Shown in pieces: positions 1 through 9,452 of a stretch of DNA of 64,000 nucleotides. The stretch is taken from positions 1 to 64,000 of the forward strand of contig JABJHA010000008.1 in assembly GCA_018662005.1 (NCBI GenBank). The letters are read 5' to 3'. Both the position numbers and the translations under genes were made by a program. Numbering within the stretch: the stretch's first letter is position 1; the number at the start of each line of letters is the position of its first letter. The notes under the pieces are model-generated. The model searched no databases and was not told the DNA's origin. It worked only from the letters and a program-made list of their open reading frames with translations. This DNA is from Rhodospirillaceae bacterium. GTDB taxonomy: Bacteria > Pseudomonadota > Alphaproteobacteria > Rhodospirillales > JABHCV01.

Positions 1-32
1 CATTTTTTGATAACGTCGTGCTGATCCAACAT

Positions 33-64
33 AAAAACCCCAGGCTTTAGGCCTGGGGTTTTTA
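33..64 (-). terminator. Rho-independent terminator after tRNA-Val
   Basis: An A-run, a GC-rich inverted repeat (AACCCCAGGC / GCCTGGGGTT with a short TTTA loop) and a T-run form a near-perfect bidirectional intrinsic terminator. It lies immediately 3' of the minus-strand tRNA gene, so it most likely ends that transcript. It could also stop transcription entering from the left edge. Confidence 0.85.
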
Positions 65-139
65 TGGTGGGCACGACTGGGATTGAACCAGTGACCCCTG
101 CAATGTCAATGCAGTGCTCTCCCGCTGAGCTACGCGCCC
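65..139 (-). tRNA. tRNA-Val (GAC anticodon)
   Basis: Read on the minus strand the sequence folds as a complete cloverleaf. The acceptor arm is GGGCGCG paired with CGTGCCC (one G-U pair), the D-arm is GCTC..GAGC, and the anticodon stem CTGCA/TGCAG encloses loop TTGACAT. The T-arm contains GGTTCAATCC. The anticodon GAC reads valine GUC/GUU codons. The 3' CCA is encoded (positions 65-67). The gene stands alone and is followed by an intrinsic terminator. Confidence 0.95.
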
Positions 140-246
140 TTTTATCGGCGGCTGTTGGTGCGCCGTAAGGAAGGGGGTTTTAGTCCGATCCGGCGAGCTT
201 GGCAAGTCCTAGTGCACCGTAAAGCATCCTGTGTTATTAGAAAACA

Positions 247-1131
247 ATGTCTGGCTCCCCGAACAACACCCCGTCCTCACCTTTGGACATCCTGCGCCCC
301 GGCAAGTGGTCGGCACCGCTGGTCTTTGCCTCGCCCCACAGCGGCCAGGATTATTCGCAGGCGTTTATCGATGCCTCGCGGCTCGACCCGCTTGCTTTGC
401 GCCGCTCCGAAGACGCCTTTGTCGATGAAATTTTCGCCGCCGCGACCGCTTACGGAGCCCCCCCGCTGCGGGCCCGTTTCCCCCGCGTCTATGTGGACCC
501 CAACCGGGAACCCTTCGAGCTTGACCCCGCCATGTTCAAAGACGCCCTTCCCGCCCACGTCAACACGACCTCGAGCCGGGTCGCCGCGGGGCTTGGCACC
601 ATGGCCCGGGTGGTCACCAGTGGTGAGGAAGTTTACAACGACAAGCTGCACTTTGATGATGCCAAAAGCGCCATCGAAGCCACTTACATCCCCTACCACG
701 AGGCCCTGAAGGGGTTGCTTGAAGAAGCCCGCCAGCAGTTCGGCGGATGTTTGCTCGTTGATTGCCATTCCATGCCGTCGGTCGGCGGCCCCATGGACCG
801 GGATCCCGGTTTCCGGCGTGTCGATTTTATCCTTGGCGACCGCTACGGGGCGTCGTGCGCGCCTGAACTCACCGATCTGGTCGAACAGACCCTGCAGTCC
901 ATGAATTACGTGGTCACCCGCAACAACCCGTACGCTGGCGGCTTCACCACCGAGCATTACGGAAAGCCCGAAGCCGGCTGTCACACCCTGCAAATTGAAA
1001 TCAACCGGGCGCTCTATATGAACGAGATGAAAATTTCCCGCAGCGACGGCTTTGAGAAATTGACAGAAGACATCAACCGATTGATGGAGGTTCTCGCCAC
1101 AATCGATCCCAAAACCCTGGTGGCCACATGA
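247..1131 (+). CDS. N-formylglutamate amidohydrolase family protein
   Basis: A 294-residue cytoplasmic protein of the N-formylglutamate deformylase family (PF05013), whose members hydrolyse N-formyl-glutamate or related N-acyl amino acids, usually at the end of histidine degradation. The sequence shows the family's early FASPHSG motif (about residues 27-33), the DPNREPFELD stretch near residue 80, a CHSMPS motif near 175, and a C-terminal QIEINRALYM segment; the conserved His and Glu are candidate metal ligands. No other hut genes are nearby, so a role in histidine breakdown is not shown by context. The gene overlaps the following acetyltransferase gene by 4 bp (ATGA), suggesting co-translation. 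The ribosome-binding site is weak. Confidence 0.85.
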   Translation: MSGSPNNTPSSPLDILRPGKWSAPLVFASPHSGQDYSQAFIDASRLDPLALRRSEDAFVDEIFAAATAYGAPPLRARFPRVYVDPNREPFELDPAMFKDALPAHVNTTSSRVAAGLGTMARVVTSGEEVYNDKLHFDDAKSAIEATYIPYHEALKGLLEEARQQFGGCLLVDCHSMPSVGGPMDRDPGFRRVDFILGDRYGASCAPELTDLVEQTLQSMNYVVTRNNPYAGGFTTEHYGKPEAGCHTLQIEINRALYMNEMKISRSDGFEKLTEDINRLMEVLATIDPKTLVAT

Positions 1132-1655
1132 ACAACACGCTTGTCCGTGACGTCACGGAAGATGACTGCGCCGCCATTCAGGCTATTTACGCCGACCATG
1201 TCCGGGACGGGCTGGCCAGTTGGGAAGAAACACCGCCGGACGTGGCCGAAATCAACCGTCGCATGGCGGAGATAAAAAAGGGTGGATTCCCTTACCGTGT
1301 CATCGAGCTTGATGGCGTCGTCAGGGGCTACGCTTACGCAGGTTCCTACCGGCCCCGGCCAGCCTATCGCTTCACCGTTGAAAACAGCGTCTATGTGGAT
1401 AGCGCCAGCACCGGAAAAGGCCTTGGCGGGCGCTTGCTGGAAGACCTGATTGAACAATGCACAAGCCTTGGATTCAGGCAGATGATCGCCGTCATCGGGG
1501 ATTCGGCCAATACCGCCTCGATTAAGCTTCATGCCCGTTACGGCTTCGCCCATAGCGGTGTTATGGGGGCGCTCGGCTTCAAGCACGGACGCTGGCTTGA
1601 TCAGGTATTGATGCAATTACCGCTGGGCGAAGGCGACAAAACCCCGCCCCAGTGA
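1128..1655 (+). CDS. GNAT N-acetyltransferase, phosphinothricin/methionine sulfoximine type
   Basis: A 175-residue GNAT-fold acetyltransferase of the Pat/MnaT group, which transfers acetyl from acetyl-CoA to the amino group of phosphinothricin, methionine sulfoximine, methionine or related compounds. Family marks are VRDVTEDDCAAIQAIYADHVRDG at the N-terminus, the GYAYAGSYRPRPAYRFTVENSVYV strand region, the acetyl-CoA loop STGKGLGGRLLEDLI near residues 90-105, and the C-terminal LGFKHGRWLDQVLMQ. It overlaps the amidohydrolase gene by 4 bp, so the two are probably translated together. The native substrate cannot be read from the sequence. Confidence 0.85.
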   Translation: MNNTLVRDVTEDDCAAIQAIYADHVRDGLASWEETPPDVAEINRRMAEIKKGGFPYRVIELDGVVRGYAYAGSYRPRPAYRFTVENSVYVDSASTGKGLGGRLLEDLIEQCTSLGFRQMIAVIGDSANTASIKLHARYGFAHSGVMGALGFKHGRWLDQVLMQLPLGEGDKTPPQ

Positions 1656-1708
1656 GTTTTTGGCACGACCATTGCTAGATACCTTACGGGTATTTGGAGC
1701 AACGGTTT

Positions 1709-2587
1709 ATGTTTATACGGTTTTTACTGGTTTTAACGGCGTTGACGGCGGCCTTTGCGGGCTCCCGTACCGTCCATGCTGAAACGGTTCAAGCCATTGG
1801 AAACGCTCAAGAATTATGCGATATCCAGGTCGCCCGGGTCGAACGGGCCAGAAGCATCCCGCAGCACCTTCTAAAAGCCATTTCACTGGCTGAAACTGGT
1901 CGCTGGGACGCGCTCCGGCAGGAAAATTATGCCTGGCCATGGACCGTAACGTCCCTTGGTAAGGGTCATTTCTTCCCTGACAAGCAATCCGCATTGCGAT
2001 TCGTTCATCGCCTGAAAGCGCGCGGTATCACCAATATTGATGTCGGTTGTATGCAGATAAACCTGTTTTACCACGGTAGCGCCTTCGCCAGCCTTGAGCA
2101 GGCCATGGACCCGGCCACAAACGTCGCTTACGCCGCCCGTTATCTGAACGGGCTGTACAGGACGACCCGGTCATGGACCAAGGCGTCGGGCTTTTATCAT
2201 TCGACCACCCCCAAGCGCGCCAAGGCCTACAAGATGAAAGTTTTGAAGTACTGGAACCAGCAACGCAAATACGCAGCACTTCAGGATCGCAAATCTGTCG
2301 ACTACGCCCGCATGGCGACCCTGAACAAAAACCACAAGGCGCAAAAAGAAGCCGCCCTGAGCAGCGCCGGCAAATCGGTTCGCGGCAACCAGATGGCGGC
2401 CTGGCGGACGGATGATCCGTCCGGCCACGACATGGCGACACTGGCGGCCATGCGACGGGTTTCAAAACAGGCCCAGTGGCATGAAAAGTATTTTGGCAGC
2501 ACCAACAAGGGCAAAGGCGAGGCCTTCGCTAAAAAGCGCCGCAAACAGCTTGATAAGTGGCGGCTGACACGGGTAGCCGCAAACTAG
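1709..2587 (+). CDS. Lytic transglycosylase SLT-domain protein, secreted
   Basis: A 292-residue exported protein with an SLT (soluble lytic transglycosylase, lysozyme-like) domain, expected to cleave the MurNAc-GlcNAc bond of peptidoglycan in the periplasm. A signal peptide ([24 protein letters not shown]) is followed by the catalytic region with SLAETGRWD, whose Glu is the likely acid catalyst, and by [12 protein letters not shown], the GxMQI signature. An [12 protein letters not shown]-like helix (as NVAYAARYL) and a YHS segment complete the domain by about residue 165. The C-terminal 120 residues are basic and low in complexity. The ATG at 1709 is preferred over a TTG at 1694 because GGAG lies 9 bp before it. 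The stop overlaps the convergent CoA-transferase gene by 4 bp. Confidence 0.85.
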   Translation: MFIRFLLVLTALTAAFAGSRTVHAETVQAIGNAQELCDIQVARVERARSIPQHLLKAISLAETGRWDALRQENYAWPWTVTSLGKGHFFPDKQSALRFVHRLKARGITNIDVGCMQINLFYHGSAFASLEQAMDPATNVAYAARYLNGLYRTTRSWTKASGFYHSTTPKRAKAYKMKVLKYWNQQRKYAALQDRKSVDYARMATLNKNHKAQKEAALSSAGKSVRGNQMAAWRTDDPSGHDMATLAAMRRVSKQAQWHEKYFGSTNKGKGEAFAKKRRKQLDKWRLTRVAAN

Positions 2588-3798
2588 ACCACCCCGGCCT
2601 TCCTCAAGGCGGCAATTTCCCCCTCATCAAGGCCGAGCATGTCTTCTAAAATCTGGACTGTGGCCGCGCCCAGCGCCGGGCCCAGACTGTCGACCCGGCC
2701 CGGCGTTTCCGACAATTTGGGCATCACGGCCGGGATAACCACCTCGCCAATGGCCGTATCCTTATCGGTGATCGTCGCCAGGTTGCCGCGGGCATCAATA
2801 TGGGGATCTTCAAAAATGTCGGCGATGGTGTTTAAGGGGGCGCACGGAACCTCGAACTTCAGGCACAGTTCCATGACCGCCTGTTGGTTCAGTGAACCGC
2901 TCCAGGCGGCTACCAGTTTGTCGACACGATCACGGTTGGCAAGGCGCTTGCGTTGCTCGCCATAACCTTCTTCGCCACCCAGTTCGGGACGCGCCATAGC
3001 CGCGACAAGGCGCTCGAACATTTTATCGGTGGTGCAGGCGATGGCCACCCATTTGCCGTCACCTGTCGGGAAGTGTCCATGCGGACAGGCATTGGCGGTT
3101 CCGACCCCTTCGCGACCACGCACGGCGCCGTCTTTGGCATAAACCGGGGCGATTTCATCGAGCACCCGGAACACGGATTCATAGAGCGCCACATCGACCA
3201 TCTGACCGGTGCCGCTGGTATCACGCTGACGCAGGGCCAAAAGCACGCCAACCGCCCCGTACAGGCCGGACAGGTAATCGGCAAGGGATGTCGAACCCGG
3301 TGTCACCGGTGTCTCACCGGGCATCCCGGCGAGATGGCTTAGACCGCCAAAAGCATGGGCGATCCGGGCAAATCCGGGGCGATCGCTATAGGGGCCTGTT
3401 TGCCCGTAGCCCGATACCCTGAGCATCACAAGCCTGGGATTGATCCGGGATAATTCATCCCAGCCCAGACCCCATTTCTCCATCGTGCCAGGGCGAAAAT
3501 TTTCGCACACCACATCGGCCTCACAGGCGAGCTTTTTGAATATATCGGCGCCTTCAGGGTGGGAAAGGCTAAGGGTCAGCGAGCGCTTGTTGCGCGCTTC
3601 GGACAACCAGGCCAGGGTCGAATCGGGACGCCCCGAAGGGGTGCCGAAACGACGGAACGGATCGCCACTGCCGGGCTGTTCCACCTTAATAACCTCGGCC
3701 CCGAATTCTCCCAGGATGGAGGCCGCATACGGGGCGGCAATAAAGGTCGCCACATCAAGCACGCGGATACCCGTAAGTGGTAAGTCTTGCATTGTCAT
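2584..3798 (-). CDS. CaiB/BaiF family (family III) CoA-transferase
   Basis: A 404-residue family III CoA-transferase, the group containing formyl-CoA:oxalate CoA-transferase, carnitine CoA-transferase and alpha-methylacyl-CoA racemase; it moves CoA between carboxylic acids through an aspartyl-CoA intermediate. The N-terminus has the family's [18 protein letters not shown] and [17 protein letters not shown] motifs. The candidate catalytic Asp is in [15 protein letters not shown] near residue 170, and [13 protein letters not shown] is also characteristic. The start has GGAG 8 bp upstream. The gene stands alone and convergent to the lytic transglycosylase gene, so the acids used are unknown. Confidence 0.85.
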   Translation of the reverse strand: MTMQDLPLTGIRVLDVATFIAAPYAASILGEFGAEVIKVEQPGSGDPFRRFGTPSGRPDSTLAWLSEARNKRSLTLSLSHPEGADIFKKLACEADVVCENFRPGTMEKWGLGWDELSRINPRLVMLRVSGYGQTGPYSDRPGFARIAHAFGGLSHLAGMPGETPVTPGSTSLADYLSGLYGAVGVLLALRQRDTSGTGQMVDVALYESVFRVLDEIAPVYAKDGAVRGREGVGTANACPHGHFPTGDGKWVAIACTTDKMFERLVAAMARPELGGEEGYGEQRKRLANRDRVDKLVAAWSGSLNQQAVMELCLKFEVPCAPLNTIADIFEDPHIDARGNLATITDKDTAIGEVVIPAVMPKLSETPGRVDSLGPALGAATVQILEDMLGLDEGEIAALRKAGVV

Positions 3799-3915
3799 CG
3801 AATCATCTCCACATCAGATAACAACAACCGGAAACAAAATAAATTCAAGACTTTTCATTTACGGCCCTTTGAGTCTACAAGGTGCGTCGTTAAACTTGCA
3901 GAAGATCCCAAGACA

Positions 3916-4599
3916 ATGAAATCACGCCAAAACGCCGACGTTCTGCCCTCCATGATCGAACTCAAAGGCAAGAAAGTCGCCGACATCGGTTGCGGTGATG
4001 GCTCGCTGACCCGCCTGATGACCCGCCACGGCGCCGATGTTATTGGCGTCGAACCTTCCCAAGAACAGTTGGAGCGGGCACGCGCCGCCAAACCGGCGGG
4101 CAATGAGATCTATACCGAAGGCCAGGGCGAGGATCTTTCCTTCAAGGATAACAAGCTGGACCTGGTGGTTTTTTTCAATTCCCTGCATCACATCCCCATC
4201 GACAGCCAAGACAAGGCGCTTTCGGAAGCGGCCCGGGTTCTTAAGCCCGGCGGTATGGTTTATATCAGCGAGCCCATGGCCGAAGGCGAACACTTTGAAC
4301 TGATGAAGCCGGTCCACGACGAAACCAGCGTCCGCAACGCCGCCTGCAAAGCCATCGGCAAAGCCGCCGGGCACGGCCTGACCCCGGAAACCGAAACCAC
4401 TTACCTTCATCAGTCGCTCTACCCGGACTACGACACATTTCGCAACCGCATTCAGGCGATCAACCCTGGTCTTGATGATGATTTTGACAAACTTGAAAAG
4501 ACCCTGAAAAACAACTTTGACAGCCTTGGCCACAAAACCGAGGAAGGAACCTGCTTTGGCCAACCCATGCAGGTAAACTTGCTCGTTAAAACCGGCTAA
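3916..4599 (+). CDS. Class I SAM-dependent methyltransferase
   Basis: A 227-residue methyltransferase with the UbiE/type-11 fold. SAM motif I is VADIGCGDGSLTR, the acidic residue after strand 2 is in VIGVEPS, and LDLVVFFNSLHHIP and LKPGGMVYISEPM are the motif II/III region. The substrate is not identifiable. The ATG at 3916 is chosen because the open frame upstream (from 3787) is compositionally unlike the protein and the Rossmann core starts soon after 3916; the ribosome-binding site is weak, so the start is uncertain by a few codons. It is divergent from the CoA-transferase gene and has no clear operon partner. Confidence 0.8.
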   Translation: MKSRQNADVLPSMIELKGKKVADIGCGDGSLTRLMTRHGADVIGVEPSQEQLERARAAKPAGNEIYTEGQGEDLSFKDNKLDLVVFFNSLHHIPIDSQDKALSEAARVLKPGGMVYISEPMAEGEHFELMKPVHDETSVRNAACKAIGKAAGHGLTPETETTYLHQSLYPDYDTFRNRIQAINPGLDDDFDKLEKTLKNNFDSLGHKTEEGTCFGQPMQVNLLVKTG

Positions 4600-4730
4600 T
4601 CCCCCGTCGTTATCTCCTCTATTGTTCGGTCAACCAAATATGATACCTTTTTGAGGCGATCAGGGACGAAGAAGTCGGTTCTGTCCTGGGTGTTATGGCG
4701 TGTCTGAAACACGCTAACGGACTGGGTTAA

Positions 4731-6926
4731 ATGAGCAAAAAGATAACTTTTGAAGTTCAGATCCTGCAAGGCGGGCGTTGGGAAACCCACGCCTCGTATC
4801 CGGGCGACCAACAGGGTCAGGCGATCCAGGACGCCAAGGCGCTGGAGAACATTTCCACCGTCACCAGCGTCAAGGTCATTCGCGAGGAAATTGACCCCGA
4901 TAGCGGGGCGGCACAGGAAAACAACATCTTCGCCAGTTCCAACTTGCCCGATGACCAGCAACCGGTCGGCAAAATGGAAGCCAAGAAAGCCAAGGTAGCC
5001 GGTGGCGGGGGTGGGGCAAAAAAAGCCGCCCCTGCGGCAAAAAGATCGGCCAAAAAAGCAGCACCCAAGAAATCATCCGGGATGATGGCCGGGGCGGAAA
5101 TTCCACAGCAAATTGAAAGCTTCAACCCCGACGATGAAAAGGAAGAAGCGACGTTTTCTATCTTTGGCTTGCTGATCAAGCTGTTGATGGCGTTGATGTT
5201 CAGCACCATCATCGCTTCCTTGATTTCCAGTCTGGTTGGTGTGTGGTTGCGTGAATCATCGTTCCGGGCCAATACCCAGTCCAATATTCTTTTCGGGCTG
5301 TTCATCGGCACCTTTGCCATTTCTTTGATTTCCATGGGTATGTCGCTTATTTCCAAGGCGAGATTGAAATCCGCCGGCAGGCCCAGGCCGGTCAGGGCGG
5401 CGGCCCCTGCCAAAGCCAGCACTGCCAAGCCGAAACCGGTTGATAGCAAGAAAGATCACTTACCCACCAGCTTCCGCGATGAGGCCGAAAAAACGGCGAA
5501 AGAAAGCAAGGAAGACGCTGATCCGGAAGAAGAAAAAAAGAAAGACCTGGAAGAAAAGAAAGAGGAAGAAAAGAAGGAAAAAGAGGAAAAGGCGACGCCT
5601 GAAGCAGACGCCGAAGCCGACGCCGAAGCCGACAGCGAAATCGGCGCCGAGGTCGGCGCCGGGATCAACGCGCCCTGGGTCAAAAAGCAACAAAAGTTTG
5701 TTATGGATTATCTGCTCGCTGCCATGGAGCAGGGCGGCGTCGACAAAACAAAACTCGACAATTTCAACAAGTTCGGGGTCAACCTGTTCATCGCCGGGGC
5801 CTGTGAAACCCTGTCCCAGGAACACAATCTGGACGGCAAGACCATGTCGATGGTGATCAGCAAGCCGGTCAGCTATATGGGCTTCAAGCAACGCGATGCC
5901 GAGGCCTTCGCCGACCGGATTCAAGGCTACCTGCTTGCCGATTCCAAATATATGCAAGCCTATCAGGCCGGTCGCAGCGCCATGAAGAGCCACCTGGAGG
6001 AAGACCCGGAAGCCTCTGAACAACTTCAAAAAGCGCTCGAAGAATGGAACAAGCCGAAAGAAAAGGCTGAATCCTCTGGGCCTGTCACCGTTCTGTTCAC
6101 CGATATCGCCGGATCAACAAACATGACCCAGACCATGGGTGACGCCGTCGCCCAGCAAGTTGTGCGCGCCCATAACCGCATCGTCCGCGATGCCCTGGCG
6201 CAGTTCAACGGCACTGAAATCAAGCATACCGGTGACGGTATCATGGCGTCCTTCTCGACCACATCCAACGGCATTGACGCGGCAGCGGACATGCAAATGG
6301 GGACGCTCAAGCACAATGCCAACAACCCGGACCTTCCCCTGGGGTTGAAGATTGGCCTTAATGCCGGTGAGCCGATCGCCGAAGACAACGACCTGTTTGG
6401 CACCACCGTTCAGTTGGCGGCGCGTATTGTCGACAAGGCCCAGGCCGGGCAAATTTTCGTCTCTGCCACGGTCCACGGTATATGTGGAGGCAAAAATTAC
6501 GCCTTCGTCACCCGCGGCCCCTTCGAGATGAAGGGCTTCGACGGTGGCCTGACCCTGCACGAACTGATATGGGACAAGGATGGCGTTATGCCCGAACCGG
6601 ATCCCGTGCCTGTTCCTGAACCGGAGCCAGAGCCGGAGCCGGAGCCGGAGCCAGAGCCAGAGCCAGAGCCGAAACCGGAACCGGAACCGGAACCGGAACC
6701 CGAACAGACCCCGGAGCCGGAGCCCGTTGCCGAACCAGCCCCGGCGCCAGCGCCTGAACCTGAACCGGCTGCAGAGCCCGAAGACATCGAAACACCCGCC
6801 CCACAACCAGCCCCGGATGCTGAACCCGCTGCCGCGCCTGCACCTGAAGAGCCGCAACAAGCAGCCCCAGCTCCCGCAACCGCCAACGGCGACACGCTCG
6901 AGGCAGATGAAACCAAGGATCAGTGA
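4731..6926 (+). CDS. Membrane-anchored class III adenylate/guanylate cyclase with Pro-Glu repeat tail
   Basis: A 731-residue class III nucleotide cyclase with an unusual layout. An N-terminal domain of about 70 residues and a basic Ala/Lys-rich linker precede two membrane segments (about 145-170 and 185-210). A highly charged Glu/Lys stretch ([18 protein letters not shown]) and an Ala/Glu/Asp repeat follow, then a helical domain of about 110 residues. The cyclase domain (about 445-620) has metal-binding aspartates in [10 protein letters not shown] and [11 protein letters not shown]. The usual transition-state Asn is Gln in TTVQLAARI, with the Arg kept; this variant occurs in other proteobacterial cyclases as far as I recall. 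The last 110 residues are a Pro-Glu repeat and a Pro/Ala tail. It is translationally close to the next gene. Confidence 0.88.
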   Translation: MSKKITFEVQILQGGRWETHASYPGDQQGQAIQDAKALENISTVTSVKVIREEIDPDSGAAQENNIFASSNLPDDQQPVGKMEAKKAKVAGGGGGAKKAAPAAKRSAKKAAPKKSSGMMAGAEIPQQIESFNPDDEKEEATFSIFGLLIKLLMALMFSTIIASLISSLVGVWLRESSFRANTQSNILFGLFIGTFAISLISMGMSLISKARLKSAGRPRPVRAAAPAKASTAKPKPVDSKKDHLPTSFRDEAEKTAKESKEDADPEEEKKKDLEEKKEEEKKEKEEKATPEADAEADAEADSEIGAEVGAGINAPWVKKQQKFVMDYLLAAMEQGGVDKTKLDNFNKFGVNLFIAGACETLSQEHNLDGKTMSMVISKPVSYMGFKQRDAEAFADRIQGYLLADSKYMQAYQAGRSAMKSHLEEDPEASEQLQKALEEWNKPKEKAESSGPVTVLFTDIAGSTNMTQTMGDAVAQQVVRAHNRIVRDALAQFNGTEIKHTGDGIMASFSTTSNGIDAAADMQMGTLKHNANNPDLPLGLKIGLNAGEPIAEDNDLFGTTVQLAARIVDKAQAGQIFVSATVHGICGGKNYAFVTRGPFEMKGFDGGLTLHELIWDKDGVMPEPDPVPVPEPEPEPEPEPEPEPEPEPKPEPEPEPEPEQTPEPEPVAEPAPAPAPEPEPAAEPEDIETPAPQPAPDAEPAAAPAPEEPQQAAPAPATANGDTLEADETKDQ
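6595..6790 (+). repeat. Tandem Pro-Glu codon repeats in cyclase gene
   Basis: About 30 consecutive hexanucleotide-like units of CCNGAR encode alternating Pro-Glu in the C-terminal tail of the cyclase. The core at roughly 6615-6700 is nearly uniform (GAGCCG/GAACCG), and units further 3' diverge into PAPAPEPEP. Near-identical short units are prone to length change by slippage, so the number of units may vary between strains. On the protein side this would be a stiff, extended acidic spacer, as in TonB-like or wall-spanning linkers. Confidence 0.85.
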
Positions 6927-6952
6927 CCCCTCGTGTGATGGGACAAGGGCGC

Positions 6953-7630
6953 ATGAAACGTTGGTATTCCCTGTTTTTACTTCTTCCCGCACTTGTCCTT
7001 GCGGGCAGCCATGCGGCTTTTGCGGCCCCCCGCTGCCCGCCTCCTGCGCAACCGGCTCGCGTTAACATCACGACCGCCCCGGCCAAGGTGGTTTATAAAA
7101 CCGGCCACAGCCGCAGCGACCTTAAGCGTATGCAAAGGGCAAAGGGTAGACATCAGGGGGCCGGAAACTGGCGGGTTCTGGGTCTGACCCTGACCGAATT
7201 CAGGTACGCCATCAAGACTTCGGCGAGGCTCATCCCGATCAACGGCGGCGGTTATTGCGCGCAGCCGGTATCCTACGATCTGACCATCGGGTTTTCCGAT
7301 TTTCTGGTCCATATCGACCGCCAATACCGGCGTGGCAGTTGTGAATTTGCCGCCATCCGCGACCATGAGATTTCTCATGTGACGCTTTTTCGCAGTAATC
7401 TTTCGCGTTACATGCCGATCATCAGGCGTCAGGCCAGGGAGGCGGCAGCCAGGGTCAGATCGGTGAGCGTGCGCGACCCGAACAGCGGCGCGGAACGCCT
7501 TCAGGACCAGATGCAGCGCCGCATGAACCCGCTGATCAGTAAACTCAACCGCGAGGCCGATAAATCCAACGCCCGCATCGATACACCGGGCAGCTATCGC
7601 AATGTCCACATGCTCTGCGATAATTGGTGA
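6953..7630 (+). CDS. Secreted protein with HExxH motif, DUF922-like putative metalloprotease
   Basis: A 225-residue exported protein whose function I cannot name with certainty. A signal peptide (MKRWYSLFLLLPALVLAGSHAAFA) is followed by a mature region with a conserved-looking RDHEISHVTLF segment (HExxH, typical of zinc metallopeptidases) after DLTIGFSDFLVHIDRQYRRGSCEF. This arrangement resembles the DUF922 group of predicted secreted Zn proteases. The C-terminus is helical and basic. The ATG at 6953 is preferred over a GTG at 6923 because the signal peptide begins there and AAGGG lies just upstream. Its TGA overlaps the ATG of arfB. Confidence 0.6.
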   Translation: MKRWYSLFLLLPALVLAGSHAAFAAPRCPPPAQPARVNITTAPAKVVYKTGHSRSDLKRMQRAKGRHQGAGNWRVLGLTLTEFRYAIKTSARLIPINGGGYCAQPVSYDLTIGFSDFLVHIDRQYRRGSCEFAAIRDHEISHVTLFRSNLSRYMPIIRRQAREAAARVRSVSVRDPNSGAERLQDQMQRRMNPLISKLNREADKSNARIDTPGSYRNVHMLCDNW

Positions 7631-8067
7631 TGGCAAAAACCCCGATCCAGATTACTGATGACCTGTTTCTCGACCCCGGTGAAATCGAAGAGACCTTCAT
7701 TCGCGCCGGTGGCCCTGGCGGTCAGAACGTCAACAAGGTTTCCAGCGCCGTCCAGTTGCGCTTTGACGCCCGCCACAGCAAAGCACTGTCCAATGCGGTT
7801 TATTTGCGCCTGAAGTCTCTGGCCGGACGGCGGATGACATCCGAGGGCATCATCATCATCGAGGCGAAACAATTCCGCTCCCAGGAGCGCAACCGCGAAG
7901 ACGCCCTGAACCGGCTGACCGCTTTGATCCGCGAAGCGGCAGAACCGCCAAAATACCGCCGCCCGACCAGGCCCAGCAAGAAAGCCAAAGCCAAACGGAT
8001 GGATACCAAGAAACAGCGAGGACAAACAAAAAAAGACCGCGGGCGGGTTTCAAAATTTGACGAGTGA
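7630..8067 (+). CDS. arfB: Alternative ribosome-rescue factor ArfB (YaeJ), peptidyl-tRNA hydrolase
   Basis: A 145-residue release-factor-like protein that rescues ribosomes stalled on non-stop mRNA by hydrolysing peptidyl-tRNA. The catalytic GGQ loop appears as FIRAGGPGGQNVNKVSSAVQLRF near the N-terminus, with no codon-recognition domain. The C-terminus is a basic tail (RRPTRPSKKAKAKRMDTKKQRGQTKKDRGR) of the kind that enters the empty mRNA channel. Length fits the ArfB family. The ATG at 7630 overlaps the upstream stop (TGATG), so translation is probably coupled to the preceding gene. Confidence 0.92.
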   Translation: MAKTPIQITDDLFLDPGEIEETFIRAGGPGGQNVNKVSSAVQLRFDARHSKALSNAVYLRLKSLAGRRMTSEGIIIIEAKQFRSQERNREDALNRLTALIREAAEPPKYRRPTRPSKKAKAKRMDTKKQRGQTKKDRGRVSKFDE

Positions 8068-8082
8068 TCTTGTTTAAGAACC

Positions 8083-8751
8083 TTAAATCAATTGAGCAAT
8101 GGTCGGCTTGAGATTGGCAAAATTATCGATCACCCTGTCTGCGCCGGCTTGCATCAGGTCGGCTTCATGGTCATCCAGGCAATGATCGCCGCCGCTGAAA
8201 CCGACCACCACCATGCCGGCCGCTTTGCCAGCCAGGACACCATTGCAGCTATCTTCCACGACAAGACAATTTTGCGGCTTCACATCCATGGCCTTCGCCG
8301 CATGTAGGAAGAGATCCGGTTCGGGCTTGCCCCTGCTCACCATATCGCCGGAAAACACCGCATCTGTAAAAAGGTCGGCAAGCCCGGTATGGCCCAGTTT
8401 CCAATGCAGACCTTCATTGCCTGTGCTGGAGGCGACACATCGGTTGATACCCAAGGAGAGAATGGTTTCCCGGACACCTGAAATCACGCTCAGACCGGTT
8501 TCAAATTGTTCCCTGATATAGTCATTCAGGGCCTCAAAAAAGTCCTCCGCAAGCGGTTCGCCAAGGCGCTTCTCGGCTTCGGCGGCCAGTTTCAGCTGCC
8601 AGGCGTCGTACGGCATGCCGGTGAAGTCTTTCATATATTGCCGACGCTCATACGCCAGTCCCGCATTTTTGAGGAATTTCAGTTCCGCCGGAATTAAGAT
8701 TGCCTCGCTGTTTACCAGCACCCCGTCACAGTCAAAAATCACCAGTTTCAT
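8083..8751 (-). CDS. HAD superfamily hydrolase, subfamily IA
   Basis: A 222-residue haloacid dehalogenase-type phosphatase or phosphomutase. Motif I FDCDGVLVNSE carries the nucleophile and acid Asp, motif II is VASSTG, motif III is RGKPEPDLF, and motif IV is VVEDSCNGVLAG. An alpha-helical cap lies between residues 15 and 80 (FTGMPYDAW), as in phosphoglycolate phosphatase and beta-phosphoglucomutase relatives. The substrate cannot be fixed by sequence; a sugar phosphate or phosphoglycolate is typical. It is convergent with arfB. Confidence 0.85.
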   Translation of the reverse strand: MKLVIFDCDGVLVNSEAILIPAELKFLKNAGLAYERRQYMKDFTGMPYDAWQLKLAAEAEKRLGEPLAEDFFEALNDYIREQFETGLSVISGVRETILSLGINRCVASSTGNEGLHWKLGHTGLADLFTDAVFSGDMVSRGKPEPDLFLHAAKAMDVKPQNCLVVEDSCNGVLAGKAAGMVVVGFSGGDHCLDDHEADLMQAGADRVIDNFANLKPTIAQLI

Positions 8752-8981
8752 AGAAGACCATACCTTGTTGCCGGGAACATGAGCCTGTTTGAATTGACCA
8801 TAGAAAGGTCTTATCGACCAATCACGATTTATTACGGATCGATGATCATATTCGCCAGAACCACACTGGTTTTTACAGCCTTTTTCATGTACAATAATCT
8901 ATTGGAGAATGTCCCTCTTTCAAGCGGCGGGGATGGTCTTCCAATCCACGATCTCCGCCCGGAACCATAAGGAGACGGATC

Positions 8982-9452
8982 ATGGGTATGGCCATCACAC
9001 TTAAACAATATCTCAACGACTGTCAGGTCAGTTTTGAAGAGATCGAGCATCCCTATCAGGCGACATCCATCAGCACCGCTAACAGCGCCCGCGTCGCCAG
9101 CGAGCTTCTGGCCAAAGGCGTCCTGTTGTATGACGAGGAAGCCTACGTCATGGCCGTCCTGCCAAGCGATCACATGATTGACCTGGACAAGATGAATAGC
9201 TGCTTCGACCGGCGTTTCAAAATGGCCGATGAAAAGGAAATAGAAGCCCTGTTCGAGGATTGCGATCCCGGCGCGGTTCCCCCCATCGGCGCTGCATACG
9301 GCATGAAAGTGATGTGGGATGACAGCCTGTCAGGGAAACCGGATATCTATTTTGAAGGCGGCGATCACCGCACCCTTATCCATATCTCGGGCGATGATTT
9401 CAGCAAACTGATGACCGGCGCCAAACACGCGGGTTTCAGCACCCACGTTTAA
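8982..9452 (+). CDS. YbaK/EbsC-type aminoacyl-tRNA deacylase
   Basis: A 156-residue protein of the YbaK/ProX editing family, which hydrolyses mischarged aminoacyl-tRNAs in trans (for example Cys-tRNAPro or Ala-tRNAPro). Visible family features are the N-terminal YLNDCQVSFEEIEHP stretch, GVLLYDEEAYVMAVLPSDHMIDLDK around residues 45-70, and the GAVPPIGAAYGMKVMWDDSL loop near residue 105, which corresponds to the substrate-binding Gly-Pro-Pro region. AAGGAG lies 7 bp upstream of the ATG. The gene overlaps the convergent GST gene by 4 bp. The tRNA specificity is not readable. Confidence 0.8.
   Translation: MGMAITLKQYLNDCQVSFEEIEHPYQATSISTANSARVASELLAKGVLLYDEEAYVMAVLPSDHMIDLDKMNSCFDRRFKMADEKEIEALFEDCDPGAVPPIGAAYGMKVMWDDSLSGKPDIYFEGGDHRTLIHISGDDFSKLMTGAKHAGFSTHV

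Noticed and set aside
6595-6790. CRISPR-like or satellite array
   Set aside because: The repeats are short CCNGAR codon units in frame within the cyclase gene and encode Pro-Glu; there are no spacers.
8779-8970. 63-codon plus-strand ORF before the YbaK gene
   Set aside because: No ribosome-binding site, no recognisable domain and composition like non-coding DNA; more likely the YbaK 5' region.
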